Source: Sclerurus mexicanus
Lineage: Eukaryota > Chordata > Aves > Passeriformes > Furnariidae
NCBI GenBank assembly: GCA_013396755.1
Contig: VWZF01002528.1
Span: 537,601 to 601,600, forward strand
Direction of reading: 5' to 3'
Length of the DNA stretch: 64,000 bases
A program made the translations under genes and the position numbers. Numbering within the stretch: the first letter of the stretch is position 1; every line of letters begins with the position of its first letter. The notes below the pieces were generated by a model that was not told the origin of the DNA, did not search any database, and saw only the letters and a program-made list of their open reading frames with translations. This document shows positions 52,685-63,689 of the stretch, one piece after another.

Positions 52685-55600
52685 AGTAAGAAGGAAATAA
52701 AGTCTTTCCAACTACCACACAGTGTCAATCCAGCTTGTGTTCTGTCCTTGAATCAATAGAGCCCTGGGGACCCGTTCTACTCCAGCATAGGGTACTTTCA
52801 AAAAGGCGCAGAAGACAGAGGAGATGAGAGATAAGAGACACATTCAGTTCTATGTAAAGAAATGTGGCTCCTAAATGTTGCCTTTCCACTTGTTGGCCTG
52901 GATGAAATAAATTACCTTCTTTCTGCTCAAGAAAAGAGTTGTTTCCTACCAAAGGTGAGGTACCTGTTATGCAAGCAGCTTCTTCAGCTGGAGAGCCGCA
53001 TGGAAGGAGCTAGCAGGACAAAGGGAGAGGTCTGCAGGACCCACAGGAGGGAATACAGCTATCCCTGAAATCCCAGCTCTTCTCGGCTGTTGGACAAAAG
53101 ATCCTTCTCCCTTCTGCAAAGTTCATCCTCCTGTGTAGAGAATTCTGTGACTCAAAACCCTGAGGAGTTCAGGAATTATATGCCCATCACTTCATGAAGA
53201 TGCATTCAAAAAAGGACTGGACCAGTCATTAAGCTAAAGGGTGACTTCACTGCAAAAATTACCCCATCCCTATCAATTCAGTTTTTACAATTGATTATTG
53301 CAGCAATATATTCCATTAAATATAAGTAAAGCAACAAGTTTTAAAACATGTAGCAGTATTATAGTTTCTGTTTAAACCTGTTCTGAGGTAGATTTGTATT
53401 CTCATATACAACACATTAAACAAATTAATTCCAATCTAATCAGCTAATAATATAAACATTCCAAATTGTGCTGTTCTGCAAGTATGAACATTAAATGAAC
53501 ATTAAACTACATAAATACTGAAAGTTTAGTTATGGAAAATGACTTGATGATGTGCTTTAACAGCATTATGGGCAAGCAGTAAAACAAACATGTTTTGCCA
53601 CAGACCTTAGCAGAGGGAGGATCAGGGAAACTGGTGAGAGAAGGAAAGTAGGAGATAAGAGGCAAAAGTTGGTATCAGTGAGATCTGGTGCTGAGTATGT
53701 CCCTTATAAGTTACTTTGCAAATACAAAGGAGATGTAAAAACAGGCTGGAAAAATTCCTCTGAGGAGAAAAATCTATAGCCTTATATACCCCTCTCCAGT
53801 ATCTTCTTTAGCAATCTTGCCTTTGATTCCAGTGTAATATGAACAGACCTATCTACTTACAAAAGCTCCCCTCTTCCCACCAGCCTTGTTTGTTATTTTA
53901 TGTGTTTCTGCATCATTTGCAGAGTTTGCTTTGATCTACATTCCTCCTGGATGTGCGGTTTCCTTTTCAGCTACCAAAAGGAAAACTGTTTGGTTTGAGA
54001 ATTTGCTTATTTTGAAGCTCCGCTGGCCCAAAATACCTATTTTTAATCCAAATGAACACAGCTCAGTGCTTTCAGTTCTTCAGCACTGGTTGCCTTCCTT
54101 TCAGGAAAAACCTCTTTGAACAATAAGTGACCTCTTCATGCTCTAATAAAATGTTCAAACCGTAATTCTAGCTGGCATAAACAAGAGCATTCAGTTTGCT
54201 ACAGCTGAGTTTGAATATTGACACTCATGCATAACTTGATCCTTGGATTGTTTTTATTTTAGCACCATCCTGAAATGGACAATATTTTGTTTCACATCTG
54301 ATACCCAACAACACATACCATGCTGCTCCAAAATATCATCAGAGCAGGTAGTTAAGAATTCTCTCAGTATTTCTTTATTACAGACTCGGTCTATCTCCCA
54401 CCAATGGCAGAATTCCTGCAGCCTGGACTTGGGTGTGTTTGTATATATGACTGTAAACCCCTCTGCATGAGAATATGTGATGTTGAATGTAAAGTCTGAG
54501 CCATTTTAATCCTTCCTCCTTCTCTAATAAACATCACAATGCCACCACATTAGGAATAGTCCATAGACAAAACACAGTTCATAAATAACAGGTAAACAAT
54601 CTTCAAATGAGAAGAGAAGACAGGACACATCCTTGGATTGACTCTTTGACTGGGAAACAGGATATATTCTTCAAGGACCTTGCAGGAATGGTCCCAGAGG
54701 ACAATTAGAGATTAGATCTTCTCTTCTGTGGGGTTAGGCCACAGGAGTTAACTTGGGAAACAATTCAGATAAACAAAGCACTAGCAAGAGGAAGAACACT
54801 GTGAGATTTCGTTTCTGTGTCTTTACCAGACACAGGCCTCCATGTCAAGCTCCATATAAAGAACTTCGTTTCAAATGGTAACAGAGCATTAACTGACATC
54901 ACCAGTATTGGAAAGAAGTAACCTATGGTTCTGGAGACTAATCACCTGTTGTGAGAAGTTTCTTAATGAGACTGCCTAGAATCAAAGTATCCTCCTCCAC
55001 TGACCAAAGGGCAAATGTGCCTAGTGTCACTCAGCAGATACTCAACTCCTTTTATAAGAGCAAGTGCAGAAACCTGGGGATTCATGTTCGTTTCATCTGC
55101 AGCTTGGTCTATGAAATGCAGCCAAAGGCAGACGTGCTCCCTGTGAATAGTTTTTGTTTTAAGGAAAAATTGATGAGGGAAATTTGTATTCAAGTGCATG
55201 TGGGCACACAGGTACCGCCACAGGTAGAGCTGCATAAGCAGAGAGGGAAAGTGTTCTTACTTTGTGAGAAGAAAAACATCCCTCACAAAAACACAGCCAT
55301 GACCACTTTACCGGAGCAAATATTAAGAAAACAGTTATTAAGAATGAGTAACTGAAATATCTGAGAATAACTTCCCTTTTTCATATAAATACATATATAT
55401 GTAAGGGGGGGGGAGCAAATACATGGAGCAATGTATGTGTATGAGCAATTTATATGCCCATCCTTGCAAGCCTATCTTAATTATGAAGTTTTGCTGGAAG
55501 AAACACATATATAGAACTTGTAAACTGCTCTGTATCCAATCTAAAATAAAGCAAATGGAAGTGGTTTCTTGCAAAGTGTATGGATGAGTCTATTGCAGAT

Positions 55601-56627
55601 TTTAATGTAAAACATAGCGGTTTTCTCTACACACTTTCTTGAAACACATTTCTCTCTAAAATATAAGATTTTAATAATAAAGATATATTAGAGCAGTGAT
55701 GGTGCTCTGTGTGGTTCTTCCTGCAAAGCCAAATTGCCCATCTAAGAAAGTGAGATTAAAATAACATAGAAGAGAATTAATACTTGAGGCATCCAAAAAG
55801 CAATGCCAATGGACAATCCAGGAAAACACTTGGTTTCTTTTTTTTTCCCCTAGATTTAAAGTATCTAGAAACATATATAAATTGTAGCCATCAGATAAAT
55901 TAGATAAAAGCAGGAAACACCCCATATCCCAGCCAGCAATGCATTACAAAAGCAGCACATCAGGGTTACCCCACAGCAGACCCGTCAGAGCAGTGTCTGC
56001 CTCAGCTGTGCTGCCTGCCATCTTCTGCATTGTCAGGACCACAGCTTGCATCCTTAAGACTTGAAACTGATCCACTTCAGTGATTAGGTTGATCCAAGGA
56101 CACGGACAGGAGAGCAAGATTTAATGGGCAAGCAGGCAGGAAAAGTCTTTTAACACTTTAGAAAACATCGACTTGGTGGAAGGAATTGGCTAGCTCAAGG
56201 GATTAGTAATGAGATACTGAGCCCCTTAGCTCTAGGTCACCACACTGAATCTGGTCCAGGTCAGTAGAAATCAAAAGCTGTTGCTGTTCAGAGGCCTTTG
56301 GGAAGTCAGTTGGTGGTCCTACCCCACTTACCTCTGGCAAAATATTTGTACCAAAACTAACAATAACAGTTGGCAGCACTTGCAGGAAAGGTTTAGGACT
56401 GGCACAGGACAAGGAAAGTCTGAGCAGAGAAAGATATCCCAGCAAACACACTAGGCTGGGACTCAAGAAAAAAAATGAGAAGCTCCCTGATCATCTACAG
56501 ATTTCCAGTGTGACTTGGGGCACAACACTGAGGATCCTGTTCAAGAAAACTTTATTTCCTCAATGCTATGGTCTTCACAAGGCATTTATAGCCTAAAAGT
56601 CTCTGAGGAGCAGAGCAATTGCTGAAG
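52685..56627. other. Non-coding unique sequence
   Basis: No gene recognised. It contains an AT-rich stretch (53260-53560), a nine-G run (55405-55413) next to 'acatatatatgt', and T-rich runs near 55838. The word 'ccagtgtgacttggggcac' at 56505-56523 resembles the MIR core but is too far from the tail at 56634 to join without an insertion. Confidence 0.5.
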
Positions 56628-56700
56628 TTCAGACCCTCACCTTTAAAATGGGAATAATTAGCTCACAGGGCTGCCGAAGGGAGAACCTCAGTAAAGGGGT
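56628..56700 (+). repeat. MIR/CORE-SINE-like remnant
   Basis: 'accctcacctttaaaatggg' followed by 'aataattagctcacagggct' parallels the MIR/CORE-SINE segment that reads 'cctcatctgtaaaatgggga' and 'acctacctcacagggttg'. The order and spacing are right over about 45 bp. Upstream SINE sequence is either lost or displaced to about 56505. Confidence 0.55.
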
Positions 56701-56984
56701 GATAGAAAAGCTAAACAAGAAACCAAGACAGGGGAGCAAACCCTTTCTGCCTAAAATCAGGTCCCCCAACTCCAAAGCAAGGGATTTGCTGAGTATGCAC
56801 AAGGCTCCCATACGCAAAGTTCTGTGCTTCCTGTGCTTAAAAAGAACAAATCCCCCATAGAGAAAAAGTACCCCCAAAAATCCCCCACATTTCCACTGTT
56901 GCCCAGCAGAGCAGCATCAAAGAATCCAGCTGCTCCCACTTTTTATCCCACCAAAGATGAAATTCTAATGTCTGTGTTGTGCAG
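56701..56984. other. Non-coding sequence between repeats
   Basis: No gene recognised. It is C/A-rich around 56850-56950, with 60-82-codon frames on both strands that carry no domain. Confidence 0.5.
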
Positions 56985-57036
56985 GAGGTCAAATAGATTA
57001 TCATAATAGTCCCTTCTGGCCTTAAAAAATATGAAA
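56970..57036 (+). repeat. Ancient CR1-type LINE 3' end
   Basis: 'gtgttgtgcaggaggtcaaa' then 'tagattatcataatagtccc' then 'ttctggccttaaaaaatatg' closely follows an old amniote CR1-group 3' tail ('aggtcagactagatgatcat...ggtcccttctggcctt...atctatg'). It is a different and older lineage than the young avian CR1 copies above. Such tails are abundant in turtles. Confidence 0.8.
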
Positions 57037-57086
57037 TTGGAGAGTGAATCACAAGATTTTTCAGTCACTATTGAAGGCAGGATGGT

Positions 57087-57232
57087 AGGCGGCATAGTTC
57101 AGTGGTAGGGTGTGATATGGCAGAGTAAATCCAATGTTCTTAGGTCCTGTGAAGCTGGGAAACTGACATTTTGCCTTCTTTGTTGCCCCTTTGGGACACT
57201 GAGAGAGATGCAGGTTATTATAATAATAAGCC
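57087..57232 (+). repeat. Possible complete tRNA-derived SINE (MIR/CORE-like)
   Basis: The segment begins 'ggcggcatagttcagtggta'. In it, 'tagttcagtgg' fits the tRNA A-box consensus TRGYNNARNNG exactly. The middle ('cctgtgaagctgggaaactg') loosely resembles the SINE core, and the end ('tttgggacactgagagagat' then 'ttattataataataa') resembles the CORE-SINE 3' tail with its ATT-rich end. No clear B box is left and no cloverleaf can be folded by eye, so it is not called as a tRNA gene. Confidence 0.4.
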
Positions 57233-59109
57233 CAGTCCACTCTCAATGCAGGCTAAGAATATTGCCTCTTACAGGAGTGAGTGCGTGAAGGATTGAGAAA
57301 CACTAGTTATTTTCAAACTGGATTAAGTCTTTCAAAAGCTAATAGGTTTCCAATGAGCTGTGGTGTTGCTGCTGCAGCTGCTCTAATTTGAGAATAAAAG
57401 AATGCAGGCTTTGTGCCTGGGGACCTGTTATTGATCCGAGCAAGAAGGATGGGAAGGAAGGGGGTAGAGGAGGGTTATCCTCCTTTCAGCTGGGGCAGGG
57501 GCGTTCTTTTCAAAGTCACATTATCTGCTAGTAACAACAAAACCTAACCCCATGACATGCTGCTCTATACAGGATTGCACTTGTTGAGAACTAAAAGCAT
57601 TAGGGGGAAAAAAAACTCCACTGGCAACCTTGTGCAGCAAACTTCATTGAAGGCCCACGAGACTCAACAGATGGGTCTCGAGACTCCCTCATTAGGAAAC
57701 GTGCCTGTCCCTTTGCATCTGCTGCCCCGCTCTGCTCTGTGCCATGCGCTCATTAGCATCCCAGGCTCACAGATTCCTTAGCACGTGCTTCCAATAAATA
57801 TTGGAAAGAAAGGAGGGGAGGGAAACCACTGCTTGGAGCAGCAAGATGAGGGGTCACCCACTAGGCTGGGAAATCCTTCCACACACACACATACATACAC
57901 ACTGCCCTGCAGTCCCAGAGCAGGAAGGACAATAAAAGGCAGCCAATCACAAATGTGCAGTTAAAGGGACAGGTGTGGAATTGCTTCTATTCAAGTTGTG
58001 GCAGAACCTCATTCGTTCCCCTCTGCCACAGTAAATAAAAATCATCATTATATATATAACACCCCTCAACAATTCAGGGCAACAGATTGTGAATCTGCGA
58101 GAGCCTATGGCTCCTTTCAGACATCAAGCTGATGCACACTGGGTAATGCCATTACCTTCAAAGAAATTAATTGGTTTTAGGGGTCCAATTCTACAGCCAG
58201 GCTCTTTTTCTTTCAGGTCCTCATCAAGCTGCCACAGTGTCACAAATCAGGGATGTCCTTCACCATACTTGGAGAGGTCCATGACTCAGGGCTGAGATCA
58301 GAAGCAACTGAAGAGAAAACCATCTCCTCTGTGTTTGAAAAAGTTGTGAGACTAAACAGCTGTCAGGGAGGTAGGAATGTAAAACCTTCCAGGTACTGTG
58401 GAAAGAGCAAAGACAAACCTTTAACCAGAGAGGCAGGGTGACAGGGTATCTTGCTCTTACCTCCAAAAGTAAGACCCTCTATTTGCCACCTCTCCATGGG
58501 GCCCCAAGCCTATTCCTATTGCACTCCTTCTCATTTACCCTTGTTTACACTACCCTGCCAGAAGCTGCAGGTACTTTTACCACAGCTAACTCCAGGGTGG
58601 GACTGGGAGAGTCTCAAGTGATTAACTGGGAGTTGATACAGATCTTGTACAGAATGCAGTTTTCAACATTGAAACTCCCAGGTCAGCACAGACTCAGACT
58701 CTTCCAAATGCTGCTGTCTCTGACATACTGCCCAGTCACAGCTCCCACTGCATGATCAGTAAGAAAAAAGCCCTCAGTGCATATCCAGGTAACATGTGCA
58801 TGCCTGCGGCACTGCTGTGACATGCAGAATGGTGTAAAGGATGAATACAGAGAAAGCCATTTTTAGCTCCTTTAGGGCCTTGTCCTTATCTGTAGCACCA
58901 AGGATGGCAGCCACCCTCTGCGGACTGTGCTATATCTAAAAACATTTAGCTGATACGAAAAGGTTCCTTCTGCTGGGGGGGCAGGCAGTGCAAGGAGCCA
59001 GGTAAAAACCCTGTGCATACCCCTAATTCCCTGGAGAAACATTTTCTCTGTAGATCAGCAGCATCACTCCTACATGCCCAACTTTGTGACCAAACTCACT
59101 GGTCACTCC
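57233..59109. other. Non-coding sequence with possible regulatory block
   Basis: No gene recognised. A (CA)n/(CATA) run sits at 57881-57902. The part from about 57330 to 58200 is repeat-free apart from that run, and holds CATTAG, CAGATG, CCAAT and ATAAAAG words plus a few CpGs, so it is a candidate conserved element. A 105-codon plus frame (58438-58755) has no recognisable features. Confidence 0.4.
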
Positions 59110-59150
59110 AGCAAGTTATTTAAGCACATTCCTAACTTAAAGGTTTTTGT
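59110..59150. repeat. Fragment of an old sauropsid repeat
   Basis: 'gcaagttatttaagcacatt' followed by 'cctaacttaaagg' parallels 'gcacttaagcacatgcttaa' plus 'ctttaag' of the repeat type also seen at 36186 and 41138. Confidence 0.5.
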
Positions 59151-59246
59151 TCTTTGATTTAGGTACATTTATACTTTGAGCTGAATCTGGATTTTAGCAA
59201 TCTTAATGTCTCTGAAAGTTTCTTCAGGTCAAATGAAGCAACTCCC

Positions 59247-59278
59247 TTTATATCACCCCCACAGTAGGGTGATATAAA
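59247..59278. repeat. Inverted repeat, 12-bp perfect stem
   Basis: Arms 59247-59258 ('tttatatcaccc') and 59267-59278 ('gggtgatataaa') are exact reverse complements around an 8-nt loop. No family is recognised. Confidence 0.93.
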
Positions 59279-61718
59279 AATGGGATAAAATCAAGACCCA
59301 GACTATTAGACCAGCCATGGAATAATGGCAGGCAAAGGCAAGAAGTCATATACTGTACACTCAAATTTAAATGTACTAATCACTGCTCTCTTCTTTATAG
59401 CCATTTCCTTGGCTAAATGACACCCCTGTGTATTCCAGCCTTGCACCCTCAGGATAGTTTGTGATTGAGAATGTATTGAACACGTACTCTCCTATGCAAT
59501 TAACATTGAAAGCAATCTGCGTGAAGACTTCAGGCATTTTGATGTTGTCATAACAAGAAAATGAAACTTGGTCTGAGGCACTTACTCAAAAAAAAAAAAA
59601 AAGACCCAAAGAAGCACCTTTGCAGAAAGCTGTGAGGGGAACCCTGCTAGAGACTTGGAGCTCTGCTGGAAGCTCCCGTTATTCACTGGAGACAGGGCTC
59701 AGCCCAGGTTTCGCTGCAGCCTCTTCTACAACTGACAGGAATAGCTGAGGCTGTTGCTTATCAAAGGAAAGTGTCATCTTGTCTGTGACAGACGTGCCAG
59801 CACTGCTCAGTGTCACAGTCTTTGCACCTACTGGAAGCTACTCCAGCTTGATAAGCTGTACACCTACTCAGACCTTAAACTGCAGTCTCCGCTCTCCCCT
59901 GTTTTTAGAAAGCAGGGATTTGAGATCAAACCACTGGTGCACAGGAATCCCACCGCTGGGGAGGATAACTGAAGGACAAAGCAACTGGGTTCACAGGTTA
60001 ATGTGGAGGCATCCGATCCTTGAAGGGTTAATAGAGAAACAACCAGAAAGCAGGTTTTATGTGCATACAAATAAAGGAAACTGAAGGAGAAACAGCACTA
60101 TTCTCTGGAACAGAGTAAGCTCTCAATTTTAAGCTGTGACAGAAAGCAATAATGTTATGGATTCACTTAATTACAGCTGGATAAAACATAAAGGCTCTAC
60201 AATAGACATATTTTTTGGCTCTACAATTTTAACTCTTTCAGGGACTTTACTGGTTCTCACTGCAGTAATTTCTGAGTACCCCAGAGTCTTTATTTTTCAT
60301 TGTTCTAAGAGTATCTTCTCAAATAGTTTTAATGCCTTACTTTAATTCTGTGGAGCTAATATACAAAAAAACTAAGGTGAGAATTTCAAAGTGATAAAAC
60401 ACGTGCACAATAAACACAACACAGCTTTGAAATTTTAGTTCAAGCAACATGCTCCAGGGAAAGAGAAGAGCAAATGCTTGCAGCAGCAAACTAAATTTGG
60501 GGCTCTGGTCACTAGAGCATCTTCTCCAAAATATTTTGACACATTTGAAAGTCTTGCCTGGAGACACAGCTTTAAGAAATTGCCTGACCCAGAACTGAGG
60601 CTTTCATGGAAGTAGGAATGCGCTGCTCAGCGCTGGGGACACTGTGCTCTTTCTCCTAACCTCTGCCACTTGCTCAACTTTCTCAGCAGAGGTAGTTTTT
60701 CCTCCTGATCCATTTGTGAAATAGTCTAACGTGGGGTGTGGCCTCCCCACAAACTGCTTCCTAATTAGTTTCTAAACATTAAATGATTATGGAAGCGCAA
60801 TTCCCATTCCACTCAGGTGATGAAAAGCTTTACAGGAGTTCAGTCTCACTTTGTAATTAGAGAAATTAGCTTTCTAAGTTTAGATCACTCAACTGTGCAA
60901 ATGGGTTCATCTGCTGGAATGTGTTGCTCCGAAATGTGTGTCAGCCAAGCAGCACGGCACGGTCCCTATCTCTGCCTCCACGACACTCATCCAAGTGGGG
61001 AGGTCAGTCCCAGTGCTGCAAGAGGAAAATAAAGTGTTGTGGGTGTATTATAGGAAAGGCCTTATCTAAAAGCTCACTCATCCATGATTGACTGTAGTGA
61101 TATGTCCTTCTCCTTGCAACAGGGAAGCTTAACTCCCAGATAAAGCATTATCTAAGTGGATGAAATTTTCACTCTTCCATTCAAGTGTGTTCAGAATTAC
61201 ATCTAAAGCTACAGCAAATTAATTTAATGGGTCATTTTGAGGAACAAAAGTACATTTATAAAGATCTATGGAAACAAAGGGCTCCTCTAGCCTCTTTGCT
61301 GTGAAATGAGGTCGTCAGGCTTTATGAATTCTTTATGCCTATGGATTCCATGTGTCAAGAGATTCTTTTTCTGGTAGCCCTTTCTACTGGTTTATCGAAG
61401 GCTGATGCAGGATCAGGCCCTCATGATTATGCAACTGTCTTCATCTACATTACAGTAATAAAAGTTTAGTCACTGACTTCAAAATGAGATGGATTGAGTC
61501 CCTGAATGAGGAATTTTTCCAGGGGCGCCATTCCAAGCTTACCTTCAGGTATCACAAATCTAAGGAAATCCTGTGGGATTGTTCACAGCCACGACTCAAT
61601 GAGTCACTGAGCTTTAAAAGGAAATTACAACTTTCCTAACACAAAGAATTGACTTCACGACACCTGACCCTTGTAAGCCAGGCACTCCCTCTAAAGGCTG
61701 TGATCCTCGTCCCACCGA
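59279..61718. other. Non-coding unique sequence
   Basis: No gene recognised. A 15-A homopolymer lies at 59588-59602. The word 'ggctctacaat' occurs twice (60192-60202 and 60216-60226), a short direct repeat. 'gcaggatcaggccctca' near 61406 resembles the end of an old sauropsid repeat. Confidence 0.5.
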
Positions 61719-61790
61719 AGTCCTGGGCAGTCTCCCAGTGGCTTCAATGAACAGCTCTATATTAGGGAACTGATTCAGGCCCAGAGCAAA
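61719..61790. repeat. Fragment of an old sauropsid repeat
   Basis: 'aagtcctgggcagtctccca' then 'gtggcttcaatgaacagctc' then 'ctgattcaggccc' follows the pattern I recall of 'gaagtcaatgg', 'ttgacttcaatgg' and 'ggatcaggccc' in bird, turtle and crocodilian repeats. Confidence 0.5.
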
Positions 61791-62368
61791 GCACTGCCTG
61801 TAATTCTGGACTTTGGCACACCAAATGTCTGTAACAGCTTCTAATGTGGATGTGATCTAATTATGTCAGAATAGGAAGATCAGCAGGAAGCAACCTTACG
61901 CAATGTAAAAAGCTGAGTGCCAGACGTTGAAAAGTTCTTCACCAGCCACAAAGGAAGACACGTTGGCTTCACACTTGTGAGATGTGAAAGCAGAGCACTG
62001 CAGCAGGAATTTTACATACACCAGTCTCAGGCTACTCAAAGCAACTCAGTTCAGGCCCCCTGTGCATATGCAGCAGCTTGTACGTTGGTGTGTGTGTAGT
62101 GAAATGGGCATCTTAAAAAGGTGCTCAGGGTGCAGGCACCATGCTCAGCTGGTTTACAGTGCTGCCGTGCAGCGGTTAAAGATCTGGCCTTGAGAGTCCA
62201 GTGGAGAAAAGCAAGTGATGGGACTTCAAGGGTGAAGTTCTGGACTAAATAAGTTAAGGGGATTTTACTGCAGACTTCCATGAGGTCAAAATTTCTTTCA
62301 GGGCTGCAAGGGAAAGGGTTTGCAATGTGTTTCCACATGTGACTGATGCCCTGCCTTGCTTCACCTAT
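61791..62368. other. Non-coding unique sequence
   Basis: No gene recognised. A 112-codon minus-strand frame (62051-62389) has no domain. Confidence 0.5.
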
Positions 62369-62440
62369 CAGTAATACTCCCCATCTCAAGACATTGGGAG
62401 GCTTAATTCATTAATGCTTGCGAAGCATTTTAAGTTGTTG
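62369..62440 (+). repeat. MIR/CORE-SINE-like 3' remnant
   Basis: 'cagtaatactccccatctca' then 'ggaggcttaattcattaatg' then 'cttgcgaagcatttt' tracks a tail I recall from turtle and bird SINEs ('gataatactccctacctcac', 'gaggcttaattcattaatgt', 'ttgtaaagcactttg'). The match is long and ordered. It is a clear old SINE fragment, though the family name needs a library search. Confidence 0.65.
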
Positions 62441-63198
62441 GACGAGAAATTCTGTTTGAGGGCAGCTATACTGCTGAGTCACAAGCACTGTGGGAACCAG
62501 AACTCTGGATTTCCTAAGCACCGGAGTCAAACAGGTGGAGTAACCTTTTACAGAAAGGCCAGCTCCAGACCTGCCCTAAAGGTACAGAGCATACCAGCAA
62601 GCAGCAGGGTATTTAAAGGCCCAGAGGAGCAGATGTGTGGCACTTGGGAATGAGTAACATTTAAACAGGCTGTGGAAGCTAACCAACACCCACAGAGAAA
62701 AAAAAAAAAAAAAAAGAAAAGCACTGATTCTTGTATCACCAAAGTGCAGCCACGTTGTGGAAAAAACACAATGAAGGTTTACCAGCCTGAGAAAAGTTAA
62801 TTACTCCAATAAGAAACAACCAATACTGCTGGAACTTGGGGGCTGAATGAGGCTGGAAGTATTCGGCAACTGCGCACTTCACGGGCATGCCAAAATCGCT
62901 TGCATGTGATTTGTGAACCCAAATGGGAAGTGATCTGCAGGAATTTAATGGAAGCCTGAGCATGGTTCTAAGGTGAGAGGCACCAATACCACCAGCTTCC
63001 CAGCTTGAGGTACTCTGGAATGGGACAGACCTGACCACAGCCAAGAACAGGCATGTGCTGTGCTTTTGCCATAGGAAATGAAAACAAAGGATATAAAATT
63101 AGGTCAGAAATCTTGTTTTCCTCTCTACCACTGACTCTGATGTATAAAATTGACATTCACACATCTACTGTGTTAGATCAGGGTGCAAGAGAAGACCA
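62441..63198. other. Non-coding unique sequence
   Basis: No gene recognised. An 18-A homopolymer (62698-62715) is present without an adjoining recognisable retro-element body. Confidence 0.5.
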
Positions 63199-63322
63199 GG
63201 ACATAAGAATAGCTGTTCTGGGTCAGACCAAACGTCATGTAGGCCAGGTTCCTGTCTCCAGTGCCTCAGGAAGAAAGGGACAGTGATGCAGCCAGTTCCC
63301 AGCACAGTCACCCAACTTCTAG
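63199..63322 (+). repeat. Ancient sauropsid LINE/SINE fragment
   Basis: 'ggacataagaatagctgttc' then 'tgggtcagaccaaacgtcat' then 'gtaggccaggttcctgtctc' is a close match to a repeat widespread in turtles and other sauropsids ('taagaatggccatactgggt', 'cagaccaaaggtccatctag', 'cccagtatcctgtct'). It then runs to 'cccaacttct' near 63320, like that repeat's 'cccagcttctgg'. The repeat is probably part of a CR1-type element, but the family is not assigned. Confidence 0.75.
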
Positions 63323-63689
63323 ACCAGCAACCCGGGGACTTCCCAAACCAGAGACAAAGTTAGGGGTGGGGTTTTTGGGGTTTTCTTTTTTTGTTCACTG
63401 CCCCTTTGATGTGCGATCCTTCCTCTGGGAACCAGTCTGAACACTTTGCTGCCACTGTGCAAACTGCTGGGTTTCTCGGTGCCCTGTGGCAGGGACTCCA
63501 CACACCTGGCTGTTTGGCTCCAGACCCTGTTCCTGAAAGGATGTGTGAGGCGGACAAACCCCAGAAGTCCCCTGGAAGCTGGGACGAGCATCTCCAGTGC
63601 GGGGAACAGGGTCCCAGCTGGACTGTCTGAGCGCTCTGCCAGCACTGCCTTCCCGGGACTGCTCACCTGAGAGATCTTTCCTCCCACTT
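63323..63689. other. Transition into GC-rich sequence
   Basis: GC and CpG content rise through this stretch. Frames of 65-122 codons are open on both strands (for example minus 63319-63687 and 63395-63739, plus 63391-63670), as expected when AT-rich stop codons become scarce. No domain is recognised. A minus-strand first exon driven by the neighbouring CpG island cannot be excluded. Confidence 0.4.

Noticed and set aside
57087..57160. Functional tRNA gene
   Set aside because: The A box is present, but no B box, acceptor-stem pairing or cloverleaf is visible. A SINE head is more likely.
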